From positions 868,001-932,000 of the forward strand of contig NZ_LMVL02000002.1 of assembly GCF_001541345.2 (NCBI RefSeq): a DNA stretch of 64,000 nucleotides, written 5' to 3'. The stretch comes from Gillisella vitis. GTDB taxonomy: Bacteria; Pseudomonadota; Alphaproteobacteria; Rhizobiales; Rhizobiaceae. Position 1 is the first letter of the stretch; each line of letters starts with the position of its first letter. The notes below the pieces were generated by a model. That model saw only the letters and a program-made list of their open reading frames with translations. It was not told the DNA's origin and did not search any database. Made by a program: the position numbers and the translations under genes. Shown one piece after another: positions 34,892 to 45,536 of the stretch.

Positions 34892-35431
34892 TCAGGGCAG
34901 GGCGTCGTAGCCTTCGCCAAAGCCGTTCAGCTCGACGGGAATACCGACCCGGTCCTGATCAGAGGATTCGCGCACTGCAAACACGGCGCTTTTGCCCGAA
35001 CGCAGCACTTTCATCAGTTGATCGTCGATTTCCACTTCAACATAGCAGCCCTCGGCAAAGCAGCGGGTGAAGAAAGCCCGGCCGACATTGTTATTGTCGA
35101 CGTAAAGCTCCATGCCGTCCTTCAACAGCACGCCAAGCGGCGCCAGAATGCGCAGGATGCGGGCCTTGCGGTCGGCGGTCTTCAACACCACCACGGACAG
35201 TCCCACTTCGGGGCGGTCCTCGGCAATCACATTCTGCATCAGCGCGCATTGTTCCTGCGAGGTACCGGCGGGCGTATCGCAAATGATCGACCAGGCGCCG
35301 TGATTGGAGCGCACCGTGCCTGCCTGCGGCTGCTGTGCCAGCGCCGCGCCCGCCTGCAATGCTGTTGCAAACCCTGCCGCAACGAGCCCCGCCGCGCCAA
35401 GTCTAGCCCGCAACATTCTCTGGAAACCCAT
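34892..35431 (-). CDS. Invasion-associated locus B (IalB) family protein
   Basis: 179-residue exported protein. An N-terminal signal peptide (MGFQRMLRARLGAAGLVAAG...AALAQ) precedes the IalB-like domain (HGAWSIICDT, QCALMQNVIAEDRPEVGLSVVVLK, ILAPLGVLLKDGMELYVDNN, RCFAEGCYVEVEIDDQLMKVL). IalB was named in Bartonella for red-cell invasion, but homologues are widespread in free-living rhizobia, where the role is unknown. The four cysteines probably form disulfides. Start ATG 35431 after AGAGG. Confidence 0.88.
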   Translation of the reverse strand: MGFQRMLRARLGAAGLVAAGFATALQAGAALAQQPQAGTVRSNHGAWSIICDTPAGTSQEQCALMQNVIAEDRPEVGLSVVVLKTADRKARILRILAPLGVLLKDGMELYVDNNNVGRAFFTRCFAEGCYVEVEIDDQLMKVLRSGKSAVFAVRESSDQDRVGIPVELNGFGEGYDALP

Positions 35432-35952
35432 GGATACCTCTGGAATTCTGTTCAATTTTGTCATTCTCGCCTGCGCCGCACAAAGGATCAAGGGCCAAGG
35501 CCTTCGACATCCTTGCGCTTTGCGCGCTGTATCTTCCTGTAACCTGCGATGATCGTCGAAACAAATCCAATCTGCGGTTATTGGCCCGACCGATAAAAGG
35601 CCTAGCCCAGACTGGACAAGACGAACACCGGAGATGGGCTGACTATTGACAGTCTCCTTTCCAGCCGAGTGCGGCATAATTGGGGTGTCTGCCTGTGTTA
35701 CGATCAGGGACTGATCCAGTTCAGGTCCATGCGATGGCGAGATTTCAGGCGAATCATCTTCGGCATTGCCCGCAAAGCGCGTACTGACATTCGCGGCGCA
35801 GGGCCGGGAATTGCGCAACTTCCGCCTGGATCTTTATGGAGATCTTTATGGGATGAGCAAAAATGCCGCAGCGGCATGGACGTACGGTTGTTGCGAAATT
35901 GGCAAAATTGTGATTTTAAATTAGTATCATATCAGGGATTGTGCGTTTGCCA
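35432..35952. other. Divergent spacer upstream of the oxidase operon, no gene seen
   Basis: About 520 bp without a credible gene between the ialB-family start and the FixK-type box before ctaC. A plausible sigma-70-like promoter toward ctaC is TTGGCA (35899-35904), 17-bp spacer, TAGTAT (35922-35927). An ialB promoter should lie at the other end. Confidence 0.45.
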
Positions 35953-35966
35953 TTGATTTGGGTCAA
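35953..35966. promoter_or_regulatory. FNR/FixK-type box upstream of ctaC
   Basis: TTGATTTGGGTCAA fits TTGA-N6-TCAA fully and the rhizobial anaerobox form. It lies 22-35 bp before the ctaC GTG and downstream of the best promoter candidate, a position expected to repress rather than activate. Confidence 0.6.
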
Positions 35967-35987
35967 ACGCGGGAGGGAGAGGCAACC

Positions 35988-36950
35988 GTGATAAAAACTC
36001 TTTTAAAAGTGATGGTCAGTTTGGCCACGGGTCTGGTCACGGGGACGGCGCGTCGGATGGCAGGTCTGGCGGGAGCCATGGTTCTCTGTCTGATGAGTGC
36101 CGTCGGTGCGATGGCAGACCAGCCGGTTGATTGGCAGCTCGACCTGCAACCCCATGCCAGCCCGGTGATGGAGCAGATCCGCTGGTTCAACCATTACACC
36201 TTGTGGTTCATCGTTCCGGTAACGCTGCTGGTTCTTGCTCTTTTGATCATCGTGGTCGTGCGGTTCAGGGCCAGCGCCAATCCGGTGCCGTCCCGCACCA
36301 GCCACAATACCGTGATCGAGATTGTCTGGACACTCGGGCCGGTTCTTATTCTTTTCTTTCTCGCCATCCCGTCCTTCAATTTGCTCACCTATGAATTGAC
36401 GATTCCGGAAAAGCCCGACCTGACCATCAAGGCCACGGCCACCCAATGGCAGTGGAACTATGAATATCAGGGTGAAAAGCAACTGGCTTTCGACAGCTAC
36501 CTGCTGAAGGACCAGGACCGCGCCAGCGCCGGCAAGGAGGATCACAAGATCTATCCGCGTCTTCTGGCTGTCGACAATGAAATGGTCTTGCCTGTCGGCA
36601 AGACGGTTCGCATGCTGGTGACGGCAGCGCCTTCTGACGTGATCCATTCCTTCGCCATGCCGTCTTTTGGCGTCAAGATCGACGCCGTGCCGGGCCGGTT
36701 GAACGAGACATGGTTCCGCGTCGACCGAGAAGGTCTGTTCTACGGTCAGTGCTCGGAACTTTGCGGCAAGGACCACGCTTTCATGCCGATCGCCATCCGC
36801 GTCGTTTCGGCTGACAAGTACAATGCGTGGATGACGGCAGCCGCAAGTGATCTTGGCGCGGCCAACAAGGCTCTGATGGCAGCGACGGATGGCCCGAAGG
36901 CCACCAATCAGCTGGCTCAGAACGTTTCCACAATGACCGTTTCGAACTGA
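35988..36950 (+). CDS. ctaC: Cytochrome c oxidase subunit II
   Basis: Subunit II of the aa3-type terminal oxidase, which accepts electrons from cytochrome c at the binuclear CuA centre. A cleavable leader (ends GAMA-DQPVDW), two membrane helices (FIVPVTLLVLALLIIVVV; GPVLILFFLAIPSFNLL) and a periplasmic cupredoxin domain follow. CuA ligands are visible in DVIHSFAMPSFGVK (His) and YGQCSELCGKDHAFMPI (two Cys, His, Met). GTG 35988, preceded by GGGAGGGAGAGG, gives 320 residues. First gene of the cta operon. Confidence 0.96.
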   Translation: MIKTLLKVMVSLATGLVTGTARRMAGLAGAMVLCLMSAVGAMADQPVDWQLDLQPHASPVMEQIRWFNHYTLWFIVPVTLLVLALLIIVVVRFRASANPVPSRTSHNTVIEIVWTLGPVLILFFLAIPSFNLLTYELTIPEKPDLTIKATATQWQWNYEYQGEKQLAFDSYLLKDQDRASAGKEDHKIYPRLLAVDNEMVLPVGKTVRMLVTAAPSDVIHSFAMPSFGVKIDAVPGRLNETWFRVDREGLFYGQCSELCGKDHAFMPIAIRVVSADKYNAWMTAAASDLGAANKALMAATDGPKATNQLAQNVSTMTVSN

Positions 36951-36953
36951 TAG

Positions 36954-38636
<1,683 letters not shown>

Positions 38637-38652
38637 ACATAAAAAAAGCTAT

Positions 38653-38683
38653 CAACGCCGTGGATGAAGCCGCTGCGGCGTTG
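38653..38683. repeat. Intercistronic hairpin between ctaD and ctaB
   Basis: CAACGCCG (38653-38660) and CGGCGTTG (38676-38683) form an 8-bp stem with a 15-base loop, just after the ctaD stop. On the plus strand no T-run follows, so it is more likely to affect mRNA stability or expression ratio than to terminate. Confidence 0.6.
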
Positions 38684-38709
38684 AGAACATGACAGGTCAG
38701 GACAGCATA

Positions 38710-39666
38710 ATGGCAGCCATAGACAACAGCAACATCATCGGTCTGGACAGTGAGATCTGTCTGTCCGAAGCGGGCGCGAAGGATTTCTTCGCGCTGTTAA
38801 AGCCGCGGGTGATGTCGCTTGTGGTGTTCACCGCCTTTGCTGGCTTGGTGCTGGCACCGGGTACGATCAACCCGATTCTGGGCGTCATTGCCATCCTGTG
38901 CATTGCGGTTGGGGCTGGTGCCTCCGGCGCTCTCAATATGTGGTATGATGCTGATATCGATGCGGTGATGACCCGCACGGCGCGCCGTCCCATTCCGGCA
39001 GGCCGTATTCGTCCGCAGGAGGCGCTGGCCTTTGGCATCACGCTGTCGGTCTTTTCGGTCTCGATTCTTGGCCTCGCGGTCAATTGGTTCGCCGCCGCCT
39101 TTCTGGCCTTCACCATCCTGTTTTATGCCGTCGTCTATACGATGTGGCTGAAACGCTCGACGCCGCAGAATATTGTGATTGGCGGCGCATCCGGGGCCTT
39201 TCCGCCAATGATCGGCTGGGCCTGTGTCACCGGTGGCGTGTCGCTGGACAGCGTCATTCTGTTCATGGTGATCTTTCTGTGGACGCCAGCGCATTTCTGG
39301 GCCTTGGCGCTCTACAAGATGCGCGATTACGGCTCGGTCGGTGTGCCGATGATGCCGAATGTGGCGGGTGAAACCTCGACCAAGCGGCAGATGTTCGTCT
39401 ATGCCGTACTGACCGGTATCTTTGCCGTGGCACCGGCTTTCACCGGGCTTGCTTCGCTCTGGTACGGGCTGGTGGCTGGCGTGCTGAGTGCCGTCTTCGT
39501 CGCCTGCTCCGTTGCCGTTTGGCGGATGCCAGAGGGCGATGAGCGCATGGCGCCAGCCCGCAAAATGTTCGCCTATTCGATTTTCTATCTTTTTGCGGTG
39601 TTTTCAGCCCTGCTGGTCGATCACTACGCGGCGAGCCTTATCGCTCATGCGTCGGGAGTGCTGTGA
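38710..39666 (+). CDS. ctaB: Protohaem IX farnesyltransferase (haem O synthase)
   Basis: Attaches a farnesyl group to haem b to make haem O, precursor of the oxidase's haem A. UbiA-type prenyltransferase of 318 residues with about nine membrane helices; the first Asp-rich motif is [23 protein letters not shown] and the [14 protein letters not shown]-terminus is typical. ATG 38710, after AGGACAG, is preferred over ATG 38689. Its stop overlaps the CoxF start (TGATG). Confidence 0.95.
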   Translation: MAAIDNSNIIGLDSEICLSEAGAKDFFALLKPRVMSLVVFTAFAGLVLAPGTINPILGVIAILCIAVGAGASGALNMWYDADIDAVMTRTARRPIPAGRIRPQEALAFGITLSVFSVSILGLAVNWFAAAFLAFTILFYAVVYTMWLKRSTPQNIVIGGASGAFPPMIGWACVTGGVSLDSVILFMVIFLWTPAHFWALALYKMRDYGSVGVPMMPNVAGETSTKRQMFVYAVLTGIFAVAPAFTGLASLWYGLVAGVLSAVFVACSVAVWRMPEGDERMAPARKMFAYSIFYLFAVFSALLVDHYAASLIAHASGVL

Positions 39667-39803
39667 TGGAAACGGTCAAGTTGACGGAAGCCCAGAGAAA
39701 ATCAAGACGCGGTCGCAATATAGCGCTGGGCCTGGTCTTGGCCGGGCTTGTGGTGTTGTTTTACCTCGTGACGTTGGTGAAAATCAGCGGCATGGGACAA
39801 TGA
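39666..39803 (+). CDS. CoxF-like small membrane protein of the oxidase operon
   Basis: 45-residue protein, too short for many gene callers. A basic N-terminal segment (AQRKSRRGRN) leads into one membrane helix (IALGLVLAGLVVLFYLVTLV) and a short tail KISGMGQ. Its ATG overlaps the ctaB stop by one base, so translation is coupled. A small one-helix protein at exactly this place between ctaB and ctaG is typical of rhizobial cta operons and is often called CoxF. Its role in oxidase assembly is presumed, not shown. Confidence 0.85.
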   Translation: METVKLTEAQRKSRRGRNIALGLVLAGLVVLFYLVTLVKISGMGQ

Positions 39804-39946
39804 GCATGGTCTGATTGCGCATGGCTCGTCATTTGGCGATGCGCAGCCGGTAATGCTCACCGTGAGAGAAGCCGATAGCCGGGTTTTGAAATACAGACTG
39901 TTGACATACGCATACCATTCAATCAGCGGCACGGGAGGAACGAGCC

Positions 39947-40558
39947 ATGGCAGAACCGGGAGGCACACAAGCGGGAGAACGGCGCGGCAAGGACCTGACC
40001 GTGTTTTTCGCGTGCCTGGCGTTTGTCGGTGGCGTGACTGCCATGAGCTTTGCAGCGGCCCCTTTCTACCGGATGTATTGCCAGTTGACCGGCTATAACG
40101 GTACGACCCAGCGTGCCGAACAGCCGTCATCGGTCATTCTCGACCGCAAGATGACTGTCACGTTCGATGCCAATGTCTCGCCCGGGCTGAACTGGGATTT
40201 CAAACCGATGCAGGCCTCTGTTGCCCCTAGGATTGGTGAGACCATTCAGGCCAATTATTCTGTCACCAATCGCTCGCCCTATCCAACCAAGGGGCAGGCG
40301 GTGTTCAACGTGACTCCAATGGAGGCAGCGGTCTATTTCAACAAGATCGAGTGCTTCTGCTTTACCGAGACGGTGCTACAGCCCGGCCAGACGCTGGACA
40401 TGCCGGTGGTCTTCTATATCGACCCCGACATCATGGCGCAGCCGGAAACCAAAAATATCGGAACGGTAACCTTGTCCTATACATTCTATCCGCATGGCGG
40501 CGAAAAGCCGGTGGCTGGGATTGCGCAGGACAAAGCGACCGTTCAGCCTAAGCTTTAG
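39947..40558 (+). CDS. ctaG: Cytochrome c oxidase assembly protein CtaG (Cox11 family)
   Basis: Copper chaperone delivering Cu to CuB of subunit I. 203 residues: one N-terminal membrane helix ([29 protein letters not shown]) and a periplasmic domain with the copper-binding KIECFCFTE motif and VFYIDPDI...[15 protein letters not shown] 39947 comes after GGGAGGAACG. A 143-bp spacer from the CoxF gene has a weak hairpin but no other gene. Confidence 0.95.
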   Translation: MAEPGGTQAGERRGKDLTVFFACLAFVGGVTAMSFAAAPFYRMYCQLTGYNGTTQRAEQPSSVILDRKMTVTFDANVSPGLNWDFKPMQASVAPRIGETIQANYSVTNRSPYPTKGQAVFNVTPMEAAVYFNKIECFCFTETVLQPGQTLDMPVVFYIDPDIMAQPETKNIGTVTLSYTFYPHGGEKPVAGIAQDKATVQPKL

Positions 40559-40684
40559 TAAGCTTTCTGCCGTATCAAAGCGGTGGAGGCATATTGGAGC
40601 CAGGGCCGGAATTAAGGGATGAAGTGATTGGCGGCGAGAGGCGGCGGGTCACTTGAGGAGAGTTTTCAAGCGGGGATTGCTGAC

Positions 40685-41563
40685 ATGGCCGACGCCCATC
40701 AGAAACATCATGACTATCACATCATCGATCCGAGCCCATGGCCGATCCTGGCCTCGCTCGGGGCTTTCATCCTGACCTTTGGTGGGGTCGGCTATATGCG
40801 CTACCTGCATGGCGGCTCGTTCAAGCTGTTCGGCATGGAACTGGCGCACCCCTGGCTGTTCTACATCGGCCTTGCCATCATCCTGTTCACCATGTTCGGC
40901 TGGTGGGCCGATACGATCAAGGAAGCCCATGAGGGCAACCATACGCGGGTGGTGTCGCTGCATTTGCGCTATGGGATGATCATGTTCATCGCTTCGGAAG
41001 TGATGTTCTTCGTCGCGTGGTTCTGGGCGTTTTTTGATGCCAGCCTGTTTCCCCATGAAGCCATCCAAGCGTCTCGGGTTGAGTTTACCGGCGGGCAATG
41101 GCCGCCAAAGGGTGTCGAAGTGCTCGACCCCTGGCATCTGCCGCTTTACAACACTGTCATCCTGCTGCTGTCAGGCACCTGTGTTACCTGGGCGCACCAT
41201 GCTTTGCTGCACAATGACCGCAAGGGCATGATCAGCGGCCTGACGCTGACCGTGGTGCTCGGCGCGCTGTTCTCCTTTGTGCAAGTCTATGAATATATGC
41301 ACGCACCGTTTGCGTTCAAAAGCTCGATTTACGGCGCAACCTTCTTCATGGCCACCGGCTTCCACGGCTTCCACGTGCTGGTCGGCACGATCTTCCTGCT
41401 CGTTTGCCTGTTTCGGGCGCTGAAGGGCGATTTTACCCCGAAGCAGCACTTCGGCTTCGAGGCGGCGGCCTGGTACTGGCACTTCGTCGACGTGGTCTGG
41501 CTGTTCCTGTTCTTCTCGATCTACATCTGGGGTGGTTGGGGCGCGCCGCTGGCCCATGGGTAA
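40685..41563 (+). CDS. ctaE: Cytochrome c oxidase subunit III
   Basis: Third core subunit of aa3 oxidase (292 residues, seven membrane helices), stabilising the catalytic subunit and its proton uptake. The N-terminus HQKHHDYHIIDPSPWPILASLGAF, the RYGMIMFIASEVMFFVAWFWAFFDASL helix and the HFGFEAAAWYWHFVDVVWLFLF C-terminal block are typical. ATG 40685 is chosen; a longer frame from 40628 has no conserved residues. Confidence 0.97.
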   Translation: MADAHQKHHDYHIIDPSPWPILASLGAFILTFGGVGYMRYLHGGSFKLFGMELAHPWLFYIGLAIILFTMFGWWADTIKEAHEGNHTRVVSLHLRYGMIMFIASEVMFFVAWFWAFFDASLFPHEAIQASRVEFTGGQWPPKGVEVLDPWHLPLYNTVILLLSGTCVTWAHHALLHNDRKGMISGLTLTVVLGALFSFVQVYEYMHAPFAFKSSIYGATFFMATGFHGFHVLVGTIFLLVCLFRALKGDFTPKQHFGFEAAAWYWHFVDVVWLFLFFSIYIWGGWGAPLAHG

Positions 41564-41584
41564 CGGCTAATTTGGTAGGATTTT

Positions 41585-41619
41585 AACAAGGGCGGCGTCA
41601 AGAGCGCCGCCTTCTTGTT
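41585..41619 (+). terminator. Terminator after ctaE
   Basis: GC-rich stem GGCGGCG (41591-41597) / CGCCGCC (41605-41611) extended by AACAAG with CTTGTT, followed by T-rich sequence, about 20 bp past ctaE. DUF983/surf1 lie beyond, so it may be partial. Confidence 0.75.
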
Positions 41620-41715
41620 TGCAGCTGTGCTGAGTGTTTGTCAGAAAAATTGGAAGTCTGTCTGGTTCAGTTTGAATCTGTCAGATTCTAGGAAGCAATA
41701 GGGAACCTCGACATC

Positions 41716-42096
41716 ATGGCCAGCAATAGCGATTTCCCGCCGGTCGAACCGGTCCAGGCCGCTCTTTCGGTTTCCTGCCCGCGTTGCGGACGCGGCAAGC
41801 TTTTTCAAGGGCTGACCAAGCTGAAGCCCGCCTGTAGCGCCTGCGGCTTCGATTACAGCAGCATCGATCCCGGCGATGGCGCGTCGATTTTTGTTATTCT
41901 GATCGCCGATTTTCTGGTTGTTGGCCTGGCGCTTTATACAGAGGTCACGTATTCGCCGGGATTGTGGGTGCATTTTCTGGTGTTTGGACCTTTGGCAATC
42001 GGATTGTCGCTCTGGCTGCTGCGCACCATCAAGGCGCTGCTGATTGCCCTGCAATACAGGCACAATGCCCATCCGGGGCAGATCGACCGGGAGTAG
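41716..42096 (+). CDS. DUF983 family membrane protein
   Basis: 126-residue protein with an N-terminal zinc-ribbon-like part (CPRCGRGKLFQGLTKLKPACSACGF: two Cys-x2-Cys pairs) and two membrane helices (ASIFVILIADFLVVGLALYT; PGLWVHFLVFGPLAIGLSLWLL). DUF983 genes are regularly placed beside surf1 and the oxidase genes in alphaproteobacteria, so a role in oxidase biogenesis is likely but unproven. It overlaps or abuts surf1 by about one base. Confidence 0.9.
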   Translation: MASNSDFPPVEPVQAALSVSCPRCGRGKLFQGLTKLKPACSACGFDYSSIDPGDGASIFVILIADFLVVGLALYTEVTYSPGLWVHFLVFGPLAIGLSLWLLRTIKALLIALQYRHNAHPGQIDRE

Positions 42097-42097
42097 G

Positions 42098-42823
42098 ATG
42101 GCCGCGATGACGCGTGTAAGGCTTGCCGCAAGCGGCTTTCTGGTGCTGGTCGCTCTGGCGCTGCTGGTCTCGCTTGGCACATGGCAAATGCATCGTCTGG
42201 CCTGGAAAGAAGGCCTGATTGCCGATATCGAAGCGCGCCGTCACCAGCCCCCTGCCAGCGTCGAGGACATCGATGCGCTTGCACGCACTGGCGGGGATGT
42301 CGATTACCGGGCCATGACTGTCTCCGGCACCTATCTCAACGACAAGGAACGCCGTTTCCTGGCGACCTATGACGGCGATGCCGGTTTTTACATTTACACG
42401 CCGCTTCAGCTGGCCGATGGACATATTCTCTTCGTCAATCGCGGCTTCGTGCCGGAGCAGAAGAAGGAGCCTTCGACCCGCATGGGTGGGCAATTGCTGG
42501 GCCTCCAGCGCGTGACCGGCCTGGCGCGGGCGAAACTGGCGGAAAAGCCCTCCCGGTTGGTACCTGATAACGATATCGCCAAGAATGTGTTTTATTGGAA
42601 AGATCTCGATGCCATGGCCGCCAGCACCGGGATCGATGCGGCCAAGGTCCTGCCGTTCTTTCTGGATGCAGGGCCGTCGCCGGTCCCCGGCGGCCTGCCG
42701 ATCGGCGGCGTCACGATGATCGACCTCCCCAATAGCCACTTGCAATATGCCTTGACCTGGTACGGTCTGGCTCTTGCGCTGGCCGTTATCGCGGTTATTT
42801 CAGTTTTCAGAAAGAAAACCTGA
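42098..42823 (+). CDS. SURF1 family cytochrome oxidase assembly protein
   Basis: Haem a delivery/assembly factor for subunit I. 241 residues: two membrane helices, one near the N-terminus (ASGFLVLVALALLVSLGTWQMHRL) and one near the C-terminus (LQYALTWYGLALALAVIAVISVF), flanking a periplasmic domain with VSGTYLNDKERR and ILFVNRGFVPEQ. The start may be ATG 42098 or 42107; the former follows GGGAGTAGG. It is the last gene in the assembly block before a 160-bp spacer. Confidence 0.93.
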   Translation: MAAMTRVRLAASGFLVLVALALLVSLGTWQMHRLAWKEGLIADIEARRHQPPASVEDIDALARTGGDVDYRAMTVSGTYLNDKERRFLATYDGDAGFYIYTPLQLADGHILFVNRGFVPEQKKEPSTRMGGQLLGLQRVTGLARAKLAEKPSRLVPDNDIAKNVFYWKDLDAMAASTGIDAAKVLPFFLDAGPSPVPGGLPIGGVTMIDLPNSHLQYALTWYGLALALAVIAVISVFRKKT

Positions 42824-42863
42824 AGTTATTTCCAGAATCAATAATAATGTGGATATTGTCAAA

Positions 42864-42890
42864 ATGCTTGAACTGAATTGGTTCAAGCAT
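42864..42890. repeat. Inverted repeat between surf1 and DUF1304
   Basis: Perfect 10-bp arms ATGCTTGAAC (42864-42873) and its complement (42881-42890), 7-base loop. No T-run follows. It could be an operator for the DUF1304-ispH unit or a weak terminator. Confidence 0.6.
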
Positions 42891-42984
42891 AGATACGCAA
42901 TCCATCTGCATTTTACTTTGTTTTCTTCGACATGGATTGCAGGAATTTTGCTGCTTTCAACAATCTCGAACGGGGGTGAGAGAT

Positions 42985-43356
42985 ATGACGATATTCTTAA
43001 TTGCGACAGTTTTGGTCGTTCTTGTCATGCTGGAACATATCTACATCATGGTGCTGGAAATGTTTCTCTGGACGACACCGCGGGCCCGGAAAATCTTCCG
43101 TAAAAGCTTGCAGGGCGCCGAAACCACACGGGTGATGGCGGCCAATCAGGGGCTTTACAATGGGTTTCTGGCTGCGGGTCTGTTCTGGGCGCTTTTGCAT
43201 CCGCTGCCAGCCATGGGCCTCCAGCTCAAGGTATTTTTTCTTGGCGCTGTGGTGGTTGCTGGCCTATATGGGGGGAGGACCGTGTCGCGGCGGATCTTCT
43301 TCGTCCAGGCCGCGCCGGCAGCGATTGCCCTGTTTTTGGTTTTACTGGCTGGATAA
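42985..43356 (+). CDS. DUF1304 family membrane protein
   Basis: 123-residue hydrophobic protein of about four membrane helices. The N-terminus [26 protein letters not shown] and [20 protein letters not shown] match DUF1304, whose function is unknown. ATG 42985 follows GGGGGTGAG. It is only 2 bp upstream of ispH, so the two are probably one transcript, but no functional link is known. Confidence 0.85.
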   Translation: MTIFLIATVLVVLVMLEHIYIMVLEMFLWTTPRARKIFRKSLQGAETTRVMAANQGLYNGFLAAGLFWALLHPLPAMGLQLKVFFLGAVVVAGLYGGRTVSRRIFFVQAAPAAIALFLVLLAG

Positions 43357-43358
43357 CA

Positions 43359-44393
43359 ATGACGACTGCAATGGACAAAACGCTTCTGGAAACCGGCTCG
43401 GTGACCCGGTCGCCATTGACGATCCGGCTGTGCGGTCCGCGTGGTTTTTGCGCCGGTGTCGACCGGGCGATCCAGATCGTCGTGCTGGCACTGAAGGGTT
43501 ATGGCGCGCCGGTCTATGTCCGTCATGAAATCGTCCACAACCGCTATGTGGTCGAGGGGCTGGAGGCCAAGGGTGCGGTCTTCGTCGAGGAATTGGATGA
43601 AATTCCAGCCGAGCATCGCCAGCAGCCCGTGGTGTTTTCCGCCCATGGTGTGCCGAAATCCGTGCCCGAAGATGCGCAGAAGCGCAATCTTTTCTATCTC
43701 GATGCCACCTGTCCGCTGGTCTCGAAAGTGCATAAGCAGGCGATGCGCCACCAGCGGCTTGGCCGCCACGTCATTTTGATTGGCCATGCAGGCCACCCGG
43801 AAGTGATCGGCACCATGGGGCAATTGCCTGAAGGCACCGTGTCCCTGGTGGAAACCGTTGAGGATGCCGCCGTCTATCAGCCAATCGATCCGGAAAACCT
43901 CGGCTTTGTCACCCAGACCACGCTGTCAGTGGACGATACCGCAGGCGTGATTGCCAAATTGCAGGAGCGCTTTCCAGAGCTGAAGGCACCTGCTGCCGAC
44001 AGTATCTGCTATGCCACCACCAACCGGCAGGAAGCGGTGAAGCAGGCAGCGCCCGGCTGCGATCTGTTCGTCACCGTCGGCGCCCCCAACTCCTCCAACT
44101 CCAAGCGGCTGGTGGAAGTGGCGCTGAAGGCTGGTGCCAAGCGCTCCATCCTCGTGCAACGCGCCAGTGAGCTGGATTGGGACGCCATCGGTGAGATCCG
44201 CAGCCTGGGCCTGTCGGCAGGGGCCTCGGCGCCGGAAGTGGTGGTCAACGAAATCATCGAAGCCTTCAAAGCCCGCTTCGACGCGACAATCGAGCTGGCT
44301 GAATTCTCCATCGAAAACGAAAACTTCCTGGTGAACCGCGAATTGCGCTCCATCGAATTGACCCAGGACGACATGGCTTTCGTTAACGGGTGA
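43359..44393 (+). CDS. ispH: 4-hydroxy-3-methylbut-2-enyl diphosphate reductase
   Basis: Iron-sulfur enzyme of the MEP pathway making IPP and DMAPP from HMBPP. 344 residues with the three cluster cysteines in [24 protein letters not shown] and [12 protein letters not shown], plus [14 protein letters not shown] and [12 protein letters not shown] for substrate binding. The start ATG 43359 begins [11 protein letters not shown]. dxs, the first enzyme of the same pathway, is also in this window, but 40 kb away. Confidence 0.97.
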   Translation: MTTAMDKTLLETGSVTRSPLTIRLCGPRGFCAGVDRAIQIVVLALKGYGAPVYVRHEIVHNRYVVEGLEAKGAVFVEELDEIPAEHRQQPVVFSAHGVPKSVPEDAQKRNLFYLDATCPLVSKVHKQAMRHQRLGRHVILIGHAGHPEVIGTMGQLPEGTVSLVETVEDAAVYQPIDPENLGFVTQTTLSVDDTAGVIAKLQERFPELKAPAADSICYATTNRQEAVKQAAPGCDLFVTVGAPNSSNSKRLVEVALKAGAKRSILVQRASELDWDAIGEIRSLGLSAGASAPEVVVNEIIEAFKARFDATIELAEFSIENENFLVNRELRSIELTQDDMAFVNG

Positions 44394-44420
44394 CGCAAGG
44401 CTAAGTCGGAAAGGTTCTGT

Positions 44421-45242
44421 TCACTTGCTCGCCAGCAACTCTGGCAGTTCTTGCAGCAAAGCGTCGCGGGCGCGAACCCCTGGGGTAATCTGGTCTTTTT
44501 TCTCATCCTGAATGAGACGGGCAAACACATAGGTCTGTTTGCCTTTGCTGGCCCAGCCGACATACCAGCCCCATCCACGGCTATAATCGAACGCGGTGTC
44601 CGACAGACGAGGGAAGGCTGCACCGGTCTTGCCATGCACGGTCCAGCCATCGGCGATCTCGCGTTGCTCAACGATGGCCATTGTCTTGTCCATGGCCTCG
44701 GGGCGAACGGGCAGTTGATGCTGGACCAGTTTTCGCAGGAACGCGACCTGTTCCAGCGGTGAAATCTTTAAGGAGGAGGCGATCCATGCCCGCTCCAGGC
44801 CATTGTTTTTGCCAGGATCGCCGGAAAAATCGGCATTGCCATAGGCAAATTTCGTCGCATAAGCATGAAGCTTGTCTTGCCCAAGCGTCCTGGTGATCTG
44901 CTGGGAATACCAGACGACGGAGTATTTCATCCAGCGCACCGGATCGGTCGGCTGTTTCCAATTGTCGCCGCCCCAATCCACATACCCCTGTTTAAACGGC
45001 AGGGTTGGATTATGCTCGTCCTTCAGGTCATCGGCATCATAGCCCATGACGCTGAGGGCAACCTTGAATGTGGACGCCGGTGTGACCCGCTCCGCGCAAT
45101 TGCCGTCCTGGATCAGGGTCTTTCCGGTGCTGCTATCGGCAATGACCGTGCAAATCGTTCCGGCCTGCGCCGTGGACGCCAAGAAGATGGCGGTCATCAT
45201 CACGGCTGAAATAATCGTCAATGCGGCATGCGATGTTGTCAT
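44421..45242 (-). CDS. Class D (OXA-type) beta-lactamase family protein
   Basis: Secreted serine beta-lactamase-like enzyme of 273 residues. A signal peptide (MTTSHAALTIISAVMMTAIFLASTAQA) precedes the class D fold. The catalytic motifs are present in order: STFK (Ser-x-x-Lys), SVVW (Ser-x-Val), YGN, and HGKTG. The Lys in STFK can be carboxylated in this class. Chromosomal OXA-like enzymes in environmental bacteria may act on beta-lactams weakly or have other roles. It is divergent from thrB with a 294-bp spacer and has no integron or transposon sequence nearby. Confidence 0.92.
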   Translation of the reverse strand: MTTSHAALTIISAVMMTAIFLASTAQAGTICTVIADSSTGKTLIQDGNCAERVTPASTFKVALSVMGYDADDLKDEHNPTLPFKQGYVDWGGDNWKQPTDPVRWMKYSVVWYSQQITRTLGQDKLHAYATKFAYGNADFSGDPGKNNGLERAWIASSLKISPLEQVAFLRKLVQHQLPVRPEAMDKTMAIVEQREIADGWTVHGKTGAAFPRLSDTAFDYSRGWGWYVGWASKGKQTYVFARLIQDEKKDQITPGVRARDALLQELPELLASK

Positions 45243-45536
45243 GTGCCTGCTCTTTCTCGCCTATGGTGCCTAAAGCTTTGCTATAGCGGGTCGATTATCC
45301 ACCAGGGTCAATGGAAGGTCAGGCAACACGAAAATTCTGCCATTATTGTGGGAGGGAAACGGACATTGTTCGCGCGACCCCAATTTCTTGTGGCCTATTC
45401 GGTCAAGGGCTGGCATGCCATGCCATCGCGCTGTAGCACCTATGGGGCACAGCATGATTGCCCCTGAATTTGATTTGGATTTCGGCAATTATGCAGTATC
45501 CCTGCCGAACACAAACCCGAATTGCGGATCATCCCT

